NCBI GenBank assembly: GCA_903872075.1
Contig: CAIQJF010000096.1
Location: 1 to 50,702 of the forward strand
Direction: 5' to 3'
DNA: 50,702 nt
Origin: an uncultured Caulobacteraceae bacterium
GTDB taxonomy: Bacteria > Pseudomonadota > Alphaproteobacteria > Caulobacterales > Caulobacteraceae
Part shown: in pieces, positions 33,361-41,879 of the stretch
Layout of the letters: every line of letters starts with the position of its first letter
How positions within the stretch are numbered: position 1 is the stretch's first letter
Program-made: the position numbers and the translations under genes
The notes under the pieces: model-generated
What the model was told of the DNA's origin: nothing
Databases searched by the model: none
The model's input: only the letters and a program-made list of their open reading frames with translations

Positions 33361-35157
33361 TCAGACCAGAGCCTCAAAGGCGTCGACGAGGCGTTCGAGC
33401 CGCAGGCACCCGCCCTGCCAGAAACTGGGCAGGCGGGGATCCAGACCGAACGGCACCAGGGCCTCCACATAGGTGGCCGCGCCGCCGCCCGCCAGCAGGC
33501 TCTCATAAAGCGGCGCGAATCCCTTGGGATCGCCGCGCCGCGCCTCCATGAGCCCCTCCACCAGCAGGTTCCCGAAGGCGTAGGCGTAGACATAGAAGGG
33601 GGCGTGCACGAAGTGGCTGACGTAGGCCCAGTAGTGCTCATAGCCGGGGTTGAGGCGCACCGACGGCCCCAGGCTCTCGCCCATCACCTCCAGCCAGATC
33701 CTGCCGATCGTATCGGGCGACAGCTCGCCGTCCTTGCGGGCGGCGTGGAAGCGGGTCTCGAAACGGTGGAAGGCGATCTGGCGCACCACCGTGTTGAGGG
33801 CGTCCTCGATCTTGCCGGCCAGCAGGCCCTTGCGATCCTGCGGCGTCGCCTCGGCCAGCAGGCGGTCGAACACCAGACCCTCGGCGAAGATCGACGCCGT
33901 CTCGGCCAGGGTCAGGGGCGTGTCGGCCAGCAGAGTACCCTGGGGCGCGGCCAGGGTCTGGTGCACGGCATGGCCCAGTTCATGGGCCAGGGTCAGCACA
34001 TCCCGCCGCTCGCCCATGTAGTTCATGAACACGTAGGGGTGCCGGGGGGCGGTGACGGGGTGGGAATAGGCCCCCGACTGCTTGCCTGCCCGGGGACGGG
34101 CGTCGATCCAGGGCTGGTCGAAGAACACCCGCGCCCGCTCGGCCAGGGGCGGCGCGAGGTCGGCGAACGAGTCAAGCACCATGGCCCGGGCCTCGCCCCA
34201 GCCATAGGCCCTGGGCGCGGCGGCGGTGAGCGGGGCGTTGCGGTCCCAGTGGTCAAGCCGGGTCTTGCCCATGACCTTGGCCTTAAGTCGATAGTAGCGG
34301 TGGCTGATGCGCGGATAGGCGTCGACCACCGCAGCCTCCAGAGCCTCCACGGCCGCGCCGTCGACCTCATTGGCGATGTTGCGCCCGGCCACGGGGCTGG
34401 CGTAGCGCCGCCAGCGATCCTCTACCTGTTTCTCGTCGGCCAGAGTGTTGAGACAGAGGGAAAGGATGTCCTTGCGATCACCCAGGGCCTTGGCGAGTCC
34501 GCGCGCGGCGGCCTTGCGGCGGCCGGTGTCGGGATCGGAGAGGCGGTTGAGGGCCTCCGACAGGGTGAGCTTCTCGGATCCCACCCGGGCCACCAGGCGC
34601 GCCAGGGTGTCGTCATAGAGCCGCACCCAGTTGGCCACCGCCGGCGCCCGGTCGATCAGGATGCGCTCCAGATCCGGGCTCAGCTCATGGGGCCGCGACA
34701 GACGCACGCGCCGCAGCCAGGGCCGCCAGCGGGCGGCGGCGGGGTCGGCCGCGAGCGCCGCGGCGATTTCGGCGTCCTCCAGGGCGTTGAGTTCGAGGGT
34801 GAAGAACAGCACCTCGGCGCCAATAGCTGAGGCCTTGGCGCGCACGTCGGCCTCGAACTGCGCCCATTTGGGATCGTCGCGGCTGACCGAAGCGGCGAGG
34901 CCGGCGTAGGCGCCGACGCTCCACAGGGCGTTGGTGGCGTCTTCGTAGAGCTGAACGCCCAGGGCGATCAGGGCGCCGAGGGCTGCGGGATCGGCGCGCG
35001 AGGCGAGGAACCGGCCTTCAAGCGCCTTGAGGCGGGCGTTGATCCCGCGCGCGGCGTCAAGGTCAGCCGCAATGCGCGGATCGTCCGGGCCGCTATAGAG
35101 ATCTTCCAGACTCCAGAGGGGAACCTCGGCGTCGAGATTGGGTATCGGCGCATTCAT
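33361..35157 (-). CDS. pepF: Oligoendopeptidase F (M3 family)
   Basis: The 598-residue zinc peptidase of family M3B contains LAHELGHAVHQTLA with the HExxH metal site, and the distal Glu ligand lies in LAETASIFAEGLVFD. The C-terminal EHYWAYVSHFVHAPFYVYAYAFG is the substrate-closing region of the family. PepF degrades short peptides of about 7-17 residues in the cytoplasm. The gene is on the minus strand, 58 bases downstream of the small hypothetical gene, and ends six bases before the UbiB-like gene. Length is normal and the site intact. Whether it has a specific regulatory peptide substrate is not known. Confidence 0.94.
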   Translation of the reverse strand: MNAPIPNLDAEVPLWSLEDLYSGPDDPRIAADLDAARGINARLKALEGRFLASRADPAALGALIALGVQLYEDATNALWSVGAYAGLAASVSRDDPKWAQFEADVRAKASAIGAEVLFFTLELNALEDAEIAAALAADPAAARWRPWLRRVRLSRPHELSPDLERILIDRAPAVANWVRLYDDTLARLVARVGSEKLTLSEALNRLSDPDTGRRKAAARGLAKALGDRKDILSLCLNTLADEKQVEDRWRRYASPVAGRNIANEVDGAAVEALEAAVVDAYPRISHRYYRLKAKVMGKTRLDHWDRNAPLTAAAPRAYGWGEARAMVLDSFADLAPPLAERARVFFDQPWIDARPRAGKQSGAYSHPVTAPRHPYVFMNYMGERRDVLTLAHELGHAVHQTLAAPQGTLLADTPLTLAETASIFAEGLVFDRLLAEATPQDRKGLLAGKIEDALNTVVRQIAFHRFETRFHAARKDGELSPDTIGRIWLEVMGESLGPSVRLNPGYEHYWAYVSHFVHAPFYVYAYAFGNLLVEGLMEARRGDPKGFAPLYESLLAGGGAATYVEALVPFGLDPRLPSFWQGGCLRLERLVDAFEALV

Positions 35158-35215
35158 CGGCGGTCTCCATCGCGGGCGTCGGACGGGGCCGCAGCCCCGG
35201 ACGCGAGGGGTTCTA

Positions 35216-35533
35216 TCAGATGTCGGACTTGCGCGTGGGCGCGCGTCGGCGGTCGCGGCGGGCCGGGAAGCGCGGCTCGCCCTTGGCCTTGGCGACGATT
35301 TCCTTGAGCTTGCGGGTCTGCATGACCGAGAGCGCCTCGCCCGGCGCGCCTTTCTCTGGATCGCCGAAGGCGCGGCCGAAGGTCTTCACGCGGTCTTCCA
35401 CGGATCCCAGAAATTCTCCCTCCCAGTCGGAGAGATCCACGCCCGCGCGATCGGCCGTGCGCCGCGCGCGCCGCAGGGCGTTGAGAGCCTTGCGGCGGGC
35501 CTGCTGTCGCGGATCGGGCGCGGCTCGCTTCAC
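35216..35533 (-). CDS. Small basic hypothetical protein, coupled to gapR
   Basis: The 105-residue protein starts at an ATGA overlap with the stop of the gapR gene. It is highly charged and helical (ALNALRRARRTADRAG, then DLSDWEGEFLGSVEDRVKTF), with a very basic tail of Arg/Lys/Pro (RFPARRDRRRAPTRKSD). No signal peptide, membrane span or catalytic motif is visible. The basic tail and the coupling to a nucleoid protein gene suggest nucleic-acid binding or a partner of GapR, an inference only. I do not recognise a named family. Confidence 0.65.
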   Translation of the reverse strand: MKRAAPDPRQQARRKALNALRRARRTADRAGVDLSDWEGEFLGSVEDRVKTFGRAFGDPEKGAPGEALSVMQTRKLKEIVAKAKGEPRFPARRDRRRAPTRKSDI

Positions 35534-35796
35534 AGCCCTCCGATGGCCGAGATGTACAGGTCGATCAAGGCCTCTTCTTCCTGCCGCTTGGCCTTGTCCT
35601 GGGCCCGCAGCTTGACGACCTTGCGGACGATCTTGACGTCGAAACCTTCACCCTTGGCCTCGGCATAGACTTCCTTCAGGTCGGTCATGACCGCCTTCTT
35701 GTCCTCTTCCAGACGCTCGATGCGCTCGATCAGGCTCTTCAGCTTGCCCTGGGCGGAGGTGTTGATCGCATCGAGGGAGGCGGCGCCGTCGGCCAT
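35530..35796 (-). CDS. gapR: DUF2312 (UPF0335) nucleoid-associated protein GapR
   Basis: An 88-residue coiled-coil protein with the DUF2312 sequence: AQGKLKSLIERIERLEEDKK, VYAEAKGEGFDVKIVRKVVK and the C-terminal EALIDLYISAIGGL. GapR of Caulobacter crescentus belongs to this family. It binds overtwisted, A+T-rich DNA as a tetramer clamped around the helix and aids replication and transcription through topoisomerases. Basic residues in the second helix fit DNA contact. It is the first gene of a minus-strand group (small basic protein, then pepF). Several Alphaproteobacteria have more than one DUF2312 gene, so this could be a paralogue of the main GapR. Confidence 0.85.
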   Translation of the reverse strand: MADGAASLDAINTSAQGKLKSLIERIERLEEDKKAVMTDLKEVYAEAKGEGFDVKIVRKVVKLRAQDKAKRQEEEALIDLYISAIGGL

Positions 35797-35918
35797 GAGT
35801 GAATGTCCTTGGATTGAAAGGTCTGGGTGCTGACCTTAAGGTTCGGCGGGCCGAGAGTCATGGCCCCCGGGGCCTTGTCCACAAGAAGAGTCCCGCTGAG
35901 GCGGACCTGAGGAGACCC

Positions 35919-36497
35919 ATGCCCCACAAAGACGTCACCCAGGCCGAGGCCGAAGCCGCGATTCGCACTCTCATTCAGTGGGCGGGCGACGATCCCGACC
36001 GCGAAGGGCTGCTCGATACCCCGGCCCGGGTCGCCCGCTCCTATCGCGAACTGTTCGCCGGCTACGCCACCGACCCTCGCGCCTATATGGAGCGCACCTT
36101 CGAGGAGGTGGGCGGCTATGATGAACTGGTGGTGCTGCGCGACATCCCGGTAATCAGTTTCTGCGAGCACCACATGCTCCCGGTCATCGGCCACGCGCAT
36201 GTGGGCTATCTGCCCACCGACCGGGTGGTGGGCATCTCCAAGCTGGCGAGGGTGGTGCACGGCTATGGGCGCCGCCTGCAGATCCAGGAAAAGCTCACGG
36301 CCGAGATCGCCGGGGCGATCGATCAGGTGCTCAAGCCCAAGGGCGTGGGGGTGGTGATCGAGGCCCAACACAGCTGCATGACCCTGCGCGGCGTGAACAC
36401 CCCTGGGTCGAGCCTGACCACCAGCCATCTGACCGGCGTTATCCGTGACGACGCGCGGACCCGGCAGGAGTTTCTGAGGCTGGCGCGGGGCGGCTGA
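35919..36497 (+). CDS. folE: GTP cyclohydrolase I
   Basis: The ATG at 35919, behind CTGAGGAGA, gives 192 residues; a frame beginning at 35799 overlaps the promoter region of the divergent gapR gene and adds nothing family-like. [20 protein letters not shown] contains the zinc-binding Cys and His, [17 protein letters not shown] forms the pterin pocket, and [12 protein letters not shown] supplies the second zinc cysteine. It converts GTP to 7,8-dihydroneopterin triphosphate, the first step of tetrahydrofolate synthesis. The toroidal decamer is cytoplasmic. The gene stands alone and converges on rpmJ. Confidence 0.96.
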   Translation: MPHKDVTQAEAEAAIRTLIQWAGDDPDREGLLDTPARVARSYRELFAGYATDPRAYMERTFEEVGGYDELVVLRDIPVISFCEHHMLPVIGHAHVGYLPTDRVVGISKLARVVHGYGRRLQIQEKLTAEIAGAIDQVLKPKGVGVVIEAQHSCMTLRGVNTPGSSLTTSHLTGVIRDDARTRQEFLRLARGG

Positions 36498-36516
36498 GCC
36501 CAGTCTGCAGAACGCC

Positions 36517-36552
36517 AAAAAGCCTCGCGCGCCAAGTCATCGGCGCCGAGGC
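36517..36552 (-). terminator. Intrinsic terminator of rpmJ
   Basis: Read on the minus strand, GCCTCGGCGCC and its partner GGCGCGCGAGGC form an 11-pair stem with one bulge around a short loop (36522-36552), followed by TTTTT (36521-36517). It lies about 80 bases beyond the rpmJ stop and just after the convergent folE gene. Confidence 0.65.
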
Positions 36553-36633
36553 GTGAGCAGGGAAATCAGATCAATGGGGGCCACGTTCCCGGAGAACGCG
36601 GCGCCCCGCCAGCGGGACCTTGAACGCCAGGCC

Positions 36634-36759
36634 TTAGCCCTGACGCGCCTTGTAGCGCGGGTTGGTCTTGTTGATCACATAGAGACGGCCCTTGCGACGC
36701 ACGAGTTTGCAGTCGCGGTGGCGCGTCTTCAGCGTCTTAAGCGAGCTTCTGACTTTCAT
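36634..36759 (-). CDS. rpmJ: 50S ribosomal protein L36, zinc-free type
   Basis: The 41-residue product [20 protein letters not shown]...[17 protein letters not shown] is L36. Zinc-type L36 has three Cys and a His in a ribbon; here only one Cys (in [11 protein letters not shown]) remains, so this is the C-minus form that does not hold zinc, common in Proteobacteria. The start at 36759 is fixed by homology; the frame extends upstream but is not coding. The gene stands alone, with the terminator downstream. It is short and easily missed. Confidence 0.93.
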   Translation of the reverse strand: MKVRSSLKTLKTRHRDCKLVRRKGRLYVINKTNPRYKARQG

Positions 36760-36932
36760 GGCGGTCGTCCAAAGGGCGGCAATTGCGGAGCGCGGTCGTA
36801 TAGGGAGAGGGCGAGGCCGAGTCAATCCGCCCCCGCCCGCCACTCAGCCGGGGCGTCTCCACCCCGTACAAAAACGCTTCGCCTCAACTGATTGCGGGAC
36901 CCTTAAAAAGCGAGCAACCTCTTGAAAAGCCA

Positions 36933-39440
36933 ATGATCAAAAGGGGGCTGATCGTGCGTGCTGCAGGTTTTCATCGTGTCTGGTCTGCAATTGGCCTCAC
37001 CGCGGGACTGACCTTTCTCGGCCTCGCCAGTCAAGCCGCCGCCGACGTCCCGAAAACGCTGTGCGAAACCGCCGACATGGCCGTGGCCCCCGGAGATCCG
37101 GGCGTCGATGCGCAGATTCGGGCCGAGACCGCCCGCACCGAACAGCTCCTGGCCGCCGCGCCCGGCACGCCCCGCTACGCGCCCGCGGCGCTGACCCTGC
37201 CGGCCGGCGCGGCGCCGTCGCTGACCGTCCGCTCGGCCTATTGCGCGGCGGTGGGCGAGGCGATCCGGCGCGGCGGCTATGGCAACGCGCTCAACGCCTC
37301 GGGCTACCTGCAGATGGCCTTCCAGTTCGCCGAACAGGCCAAGGCCAATGACCTGTCGGCCCGCGCCGCCTATCGCCTGGGTCTCACCCTGACCCAGGCC
37401 AGCCTGACCGAGGGCGACCGCGGCGCGCACCGGCGCGGTGGGCCGGAGCGCGCGGCCGCCCCGTCCGGCTCGCGCGGACTGGGCAAGGTGGCGTCGGACG
37501 AGGATGTGACTCGCCTGGCGTCACTGGAGGAGCCCACCGGCCAGAAGGCCTGCGAGGCGCTGCTCGACCAGGATCTGATGTACCGCTTCCCGCGCCCCGG
37601 CATGGCGCTCTCCTGCGCGGCCGTACGGGGCGATCCGGATCTGGCGGCGCGCTCCGACCTGGAGGCCGTGCGCCTGCTGCTCACCCGGGCCAACGGGGCC
37701 ACGGCCAAGACCGCCGAGGCGCTGCGCGGCCAGGCCGTCGCGCGGGCCGTGGGGCGTCTGGCCGCCGCCGGGCCCGCCCCTTCGGCCGAGATCACCCTGC
37801 GTCTGGCCGAGGCGGCGGTGGATTCCGTGAAACCCGGCGATCCGGTCGATCCGGCCATTTTGGCGGCGATCCGGCGGGTGGAAGCCGCTCTCGACCCCGC
37901 CAACGACGCGGTGGGGGCGGGCGCCTTCGCCGCGGCCCTGGAGGGTCGGATCGTCGGCCTGACCGATCCGGCCGCCGGCGCGCCCTACTATGAGCGGGCC
38001 CTGGCCCTCGAGAGCCGTCGCCCCTCCCCCAGCCGCCTGTCGGACTGGTACATGCTGCTGGCCGACGCCGATCCAGCCCACCGCGCCGACCATGTCCGCG
38101 CCGCCTATTCGGCCCTGGCGGGGGTGCGGAGCCTGCTGCCGCTGCGCGACCCGTTGACCGAGGAATCGACCTTCCAGATCCATGAGCGCCGGGTGTTCGA
38201 GGCGCGGATCGGCGATGTGCTGGCGGCCATTCCCACCGTCGCGCCCCGGGCCGGCGGCCGGGAGGCGCTGAGCCTGACCCGCGACCAGCAAGCCCAGCTG
38301 GCCGAGGCCCAGGACATCCTGGAGAACTTCCGACAGGCCGAGGTCAGCGACGCGCTCGGCAACGAGTGCATGACCGTACCCCTGCGCGTGCAGTCGCAGC
38401 AGCTGACGTCGGAGGAACTCATTCTCTATCCAGTGCTGCTGCCGGACCGGGTGGAGGTGATCTACCTGCGCGGCGACGGCAATGGCCAGTTCCGCCGCCT
38501 GCCGCCCAACACCGCCTATAACCGGGCCAAGGTGGCGCTGCTGGTCAACGGCCTGCGCGAAGACCTGACCGAGAACCCCGCCGCCAACAGCGGCAAGTGG
38601 CGCAAGCCCGCGGACGAACTCTACCGCCTGCTGATCGGGCCGGTGGAGGGTCAGCTCGACCCCAACAAGACCCTGGTGGTGATCCCGGACGCGACCTTGA
38701 GCGCCCTGCCCTTCGCCGCCCTGCGCCCGCTGGACGACAAGCGCTTCCTGATCGAGAAGACCCGCCTGGTGATCGCCCCCAGCCTCGCCTACGCCCAGCC
38801 AGGGCTGGTGCGGCAAGGCCGCCAGGCCTTCGTGGCCGCAGGCTCACTCGATCGCGACGTGCCGCTGGCCTTCGGCCAGAGCTTCGCCAAGCTGGCCAAC
38901 GCCGCCGGCGAGGCGAAACTGGCCGCCGGCTGGGACGGCGCCAACCATGTCAAGCCCGGGCGTTATATGCCCGACTTCACCGCCGACGACCTGCGCAAGG
39001 CCCTGCGCACCGAGCCGGTGGACATCCTGCACCTGGCCACCCACGCCTCGTTCAGCGGCGGGGCCGACAAGAGTTTCATCGTCGCCAATGGCGGCTTCAT
39101 CGGCCTGCGCGAACTCAGCCAGATCATCGCCGACAACAAGGCGCATGGGAAACTGCTCGACCTGCTGGTGCTGAGCGCCTGCGAGACGGCGGTGGGCGAC
39201 GACAGTTCGAGCCTGGGTCTGGCCGGGGCGGCGGTGCAGTCGGGCGCCCGGGGCGCCATCGCCTCGCTCTGGCCGGTGGACGACGAGAGCACCAAGAATC
39301 TGATGGTGAACTTCTATAAGTCCTACCGGTCCGGCGCCGCCAAGGGCGAGGCGATCCGTTACGCCGAGATGACGGTGATGAAGCGAAATCCCAACCCCTA
39401 TTACTGGGGATCGCTGATCCTGGTGGGCGGCTGGCGATGA
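36933..39440 (+). CDS. Exported CHAT-domain cysteine peptidase
   Basis: The 835-residue protein begins with a Sec signal peptide (hydrophobic core IGLTAGLTFLGL, cleavage near QAAA-D). The next 500 or so residues are alanine-rich and helical, suggesting TPR-like repeats. The C-terminal third (from about residue 560) is a CHAT domain: LVVIPDATLSALPFAALRPL, LHLATHASF with catalytic His704, and LVLSACETAVGD with catalytic Cys750. CHAT is a caspase-like clan CD peptidase fold. The GTG at 36954 lies six bases after AAAGGGGG and may be the true start. The stop overlaps the TpsA start (ATGA). A role in processing or releasing the TpsA partner is inferred. Confidence 0.88.
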   Translation: MIKRGLIVRAAGFHRVWSAIGLTAGLTFLGLASQAAADVPKTLCETADMAVAPGDPGVDAQIRAETARTEQLLAAAPGTPRYAPAALTLPAGAAPSLTVRSAYCAAVGEAIRRGGYGNALNASGYLQMAFQFAEQAKANDLSARAAYRLGLTLTQASLTEGDRGAHRRGGPERAAAPSGSRGLGKVASDEDVTRLASLEEPTGQKACEALLDQDLMYRFPRPGMALSCAAVRGDPDLAARSDLEAVRLLLTRANGATAKTAEALRGQAVARAVGRLAAAGPAPSAEITLRLAEAAVDSVKPGDPVDPAILAAIRRVEAALDPANDAVGAGAFAAALEGRIVGLTDPAAGAPYYERALALESRRPSPSRLSDWYMLLADADPAHRADHVRAAYSALAGVRSLLPLRDPLTEESTFQIHERRVFEARIGDVLAAIPTVAPRAGGREALSLTRDQQAQLAEAQDILENFRQAEVSDALGNECMTVPLRVQSQQLTSEELILYPVLLPDRVEVIYLRGDGNGQFRRLPPNTAYNRAKVALLVNGLREDLTENPAANSGKWRKPADELYRLLIGPVEGQLDPNKTLVVIPDATLSALPFAALRPLDDKRFLIEKTRLVIAPSLAYAQPGLVRQGRQAFVAAGSLDRDVPLAFGQSFAKLANAAGEAKLAAGWDGANHVKPGRYMPDFTADDLRKALRTEPVDILHLATHASFSGGADKSFIVANGGFIGLRELSQIIADNKAHGKLLDLLVLSACETAVGDDSSSLGLAGAAVQSGARGAIASLWPVDDESTKNLMVNFYKSYRSGAAKGEAIRYAEMTVMKRNPNPYYWGSLILVGGWR

Positions 39441-41851
39441 GACGGATCTCCGCGAACGCTCGGCGCGTCGCCGCGGCGCTCTGCTGGCTCGCCGCGGCTT
39501 GCCAGGCGCAGGGCGCCGCGACCAGCATCCATGCCGACACCGCCCCGGGCCGTGCGCTCGGAACAACCGTCTCGACCGCCGGCGGCGTGACGACCATCGA
39601 TGGCGGGACGGTGGCCGGGGCCAACCTGTTCCACGGCTTCGCCGACTTCAGCCTTGCCGCCGGCGAGACGGCCCGCTGGGTCTACACCGGAGGGGCCATC
39701 GCGCCGGACAAGGTCGCCAATGTGATCAGCCGGGTCACCGGCGGCGCGCCCTCCCAGATCGCCGGGACCCTGGACTCCTCCGCCCTGCCCAACGCCGACT
39801 TCTATTTCATCAACCCGGCGGGAATCGTCTTCGGAGCGGGGGCGCAGCTGAACGTGCCCCAGGCCGCCTATTTCTCCACGGCAAGCGAGTTGCGCTTCGG
39901 TCCTGGCGAAGCGACCTTCTCGGCGACCAACCCGCAGTCGACGCTCTCCATGGCCAATCCGGTCGCGTTCGGCTTCTTCGGGACCGAGGCGGACCTGACT
40001 CTGGACGGATCGGCGCTGAGCAGCCCGGGCCGGCTGTCGCTGTCGGCCGCCAACCTGACACTGACCCAGGCCGGCCTGCAGGGCGGAGAGGTCGATCTCT
40101 TCGCCGTAGGGGCGCAGGCGCTGGATTTGCCGGCTGCGGCCTTCCCATCGTCGACGCTGTCCGGGCGAGCCATCATCACCGGCGGCGCCGTGTCCGCCTC
40201 GCCGACACCCACCGCCACGGGCAGGGTGGTGATCGGCGCGGGAGATCTCAACACCCGCGGCCGGATCGACTCATCGACCTCCGGCGCGTTCGACGCGGCC
40301 GGGGTCGCCATCGTGGCGACATCCGTGGAGAATCTGGCCGGCGGGACGATTTCGTCAAACGCGGAGGTGGGCAGTTCAGGGGCCCCGGGGTCGGTGACCT
40401 TCCGGGTGTCCACCTTCCGCAACGACGGGGTGATCGCCACCCTGGCGCTGGGCGACGGCGCGACGGCGGGTGATCGCAAGGGCTTGATCCAGATCGACAG
40501 CGGGAACGACGCGCCGCTGGCGGTGTCAGTCCTGAACACGGGAACCATTTCCTCAAACACCGCCGGTTCGTTGAACGCGGGCACCATCGCGATCACGGCG
40601 GCGTCGGTGACCAACAGCGGGACGATCTCGTCCAGCGCCGAGGCCGGCAGCTCGGGCGGGCCGCGCAAGATTTTCATCACGGCGAACAGTATCGAGAACG
40701 ACGGCCTGATCACCACCGACACGGCCAGTAGCGGGGTGGCGGACCCCTTCAACTCCGGCGCGGGCGACATCACCTTGAGCGGTCCGATTGCGGGCGGGGC
40801 GGCGGACGTCATCATCAACACTGGGGTGATCTCATCGAGCACCACAGGCCCCCAGCAGGCCGGCTCGGTCTTTCTCACCGCCACGCTGCTGAAGGTGTCC
40901 GGCGAGATCTCGACCAACGCCGAGACTGGCAGCACCGGTAACGCGGGCAATGTCAGCATCCTGAACACCTTCGGGGAACCGGTCGCCCCCGGCGCGGGGC
41001 CATCCGGCCTTCAGGTCACGGGCAAGGGCTCCATCTCCACGAACTCGGTCTCCGCCACCTCGGCGGGCTTCATCGACATTCTGGAGTCCGGTCCCAGCAC
41101 CTATGCGTTCCCTGCCGTGTTTGTGGACGGCCCGGGAGCCCAGATCGCCAGCGCCAATACGGGAAGCGGCGCGGCCGGGTCCATCAACATCGTCACAACG
41201 GGCCTTGGGCTCTCCAACGGCGGCCAGATCAGCACCAACTCCGCCAAGGCCGCCGCCGGAAACATCAGCGTGCTGTTCCTGAGTGGCGGGTTCCTCTCCT
41301 TCTGCGGCGCGGGCGCGCCCCAGTGCGCCAGCCCCGCCGCCAAAGCGGCGGACATCGGCCAGATCACCACGACGTCGGGCGCGGCGTCGGGCGGCGTGAT
41401 CCAGATCGGCATGCCGTCGCTGGGTTTCAACCCGGACACTGGGGGCGTCTATCCCAGCTACAACCCGGATTTCATCGTCATGAACGGCGGCGAGATCCAG
41501 GCGCTGGGACCGGGCGCTCAGGCCAATGTCCATATCTTCGTCGGCAACCCCGACGCGCTTCACGGGGCGCTGGTCCAGTCGAGCGACCGGACGAACACCA
41601 TCGCGGTGGCTGGGACCTACGCCCTCGACAGCAGCGTCATCGACGTCAGCGCCGCCACCGCCCTGCTCAATCTCAACTTCATCGACGCCGGCAGCGTGCT
41701 GCACGGCCAGTGCGGCGCTTTGGCCGCGTCGGGCGCGGTGAGCCAGCTGGTGGATAAGATCAAAGGGCCCTATGGCGCACCGCTCACCGAACGGGCCCTG
41801 GCGGCGGCGAACGACACGGCGGCGGGCTGCGCGTCTGGATCCGGCGAGTGA
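39437..41851 (+). CDS. TpsA exoprotein with filamentous haemagglutinin N-terminal (TPS) domain
   Basis: The 804-residue protein has a signal peptide (residues 1-27). A two-partner secretion domain follows (about 28-150) with HADTAPG, GANLFHGFADFSLAAGETAR and FINPAGIVFGAGAQLNV, a variant of the NPNGI box used for recognition by TpsB. The rest is a right-handed beta-helix of imperfect repeats with NSGTISSSAEAGSSGGP-like units every 35-40 residues, rich in Ser, Gly, Thr and Asn. Cysteines appear only near the C-terminus (FCGAGAPQC, HGQCGAL, AAGCASG), which could make a disulphide-locked end as in HMW adhesins. It is short for an adhesin. It overlaps the CHAT gene and is followed by its transporter. 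Confidence 0.87.
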   Translation: MRRISANARRVAAALCWLAAACQAQGAATSIHADTAPGRALGTTVSTAGGVTTIDGGTVAGANLFHGFADFSLAAGETARWVYTGGAIAPDKVANVISRVTGGAPSQIAGTLDSSALPNADFYFINPAGIVFGAGAQLNVPQAAYFSTASELRFGPGEATFSATNPQSTLSMANPVAFGFFGTEADLTLDGSALSSPGRLSLSAANLTLTQAGLQGGEVDLFAVGAQALDLPAAAFPSSTLSGRAIITGGAVSASPTPTATGRVVIGAGDLNTRGRIDSSTSGAFDAAGVAIVATSVENLAGGTISSNAEVGSSGAPGSVTFRVSTFRNDGVIATLALGDGATAGDRKGLIQIDSGNDAPLAVSVLNTGTISSNTAGSLNAGTIAITAASVTNSGTISSSAEAGSSGGPRKIFITANSIENDGLITTDTASSGVADPFNSGAGDITLSGPIAGGAADVIINTGVISSSTTGPQQAGSVFLTATLLKVSGEISTNAETGSTGNAGNVSILNTFGEPVAPGAGPSGLQVTGKGSISTNSVSATSAGFIDILESGPSTYAFPAVFVDGPGAQIASANTGSGAAGSINIVTTGLGLSNGGQISTNSAKAAAGNISVLFLSGGFLSFCGAGAPQCASPAAKAADIGQITTTSGAASGGVIQIGMPSLGFNPDTGGVYPSYNPDFIVMNGGEIQALGPGAQANVHIFVGNPDALHGALVQSSDRTNTIAVAGTYALDSSVIDVSAATALLNLNFIDAGSVLHGQCGALAASGAVSQLVDKIKGPYGAPLTERALAAANDTAAGCASGSGE

Positions 41852-41879
41852 GAAGGACAACGAAGACAAGGGGCGGACA

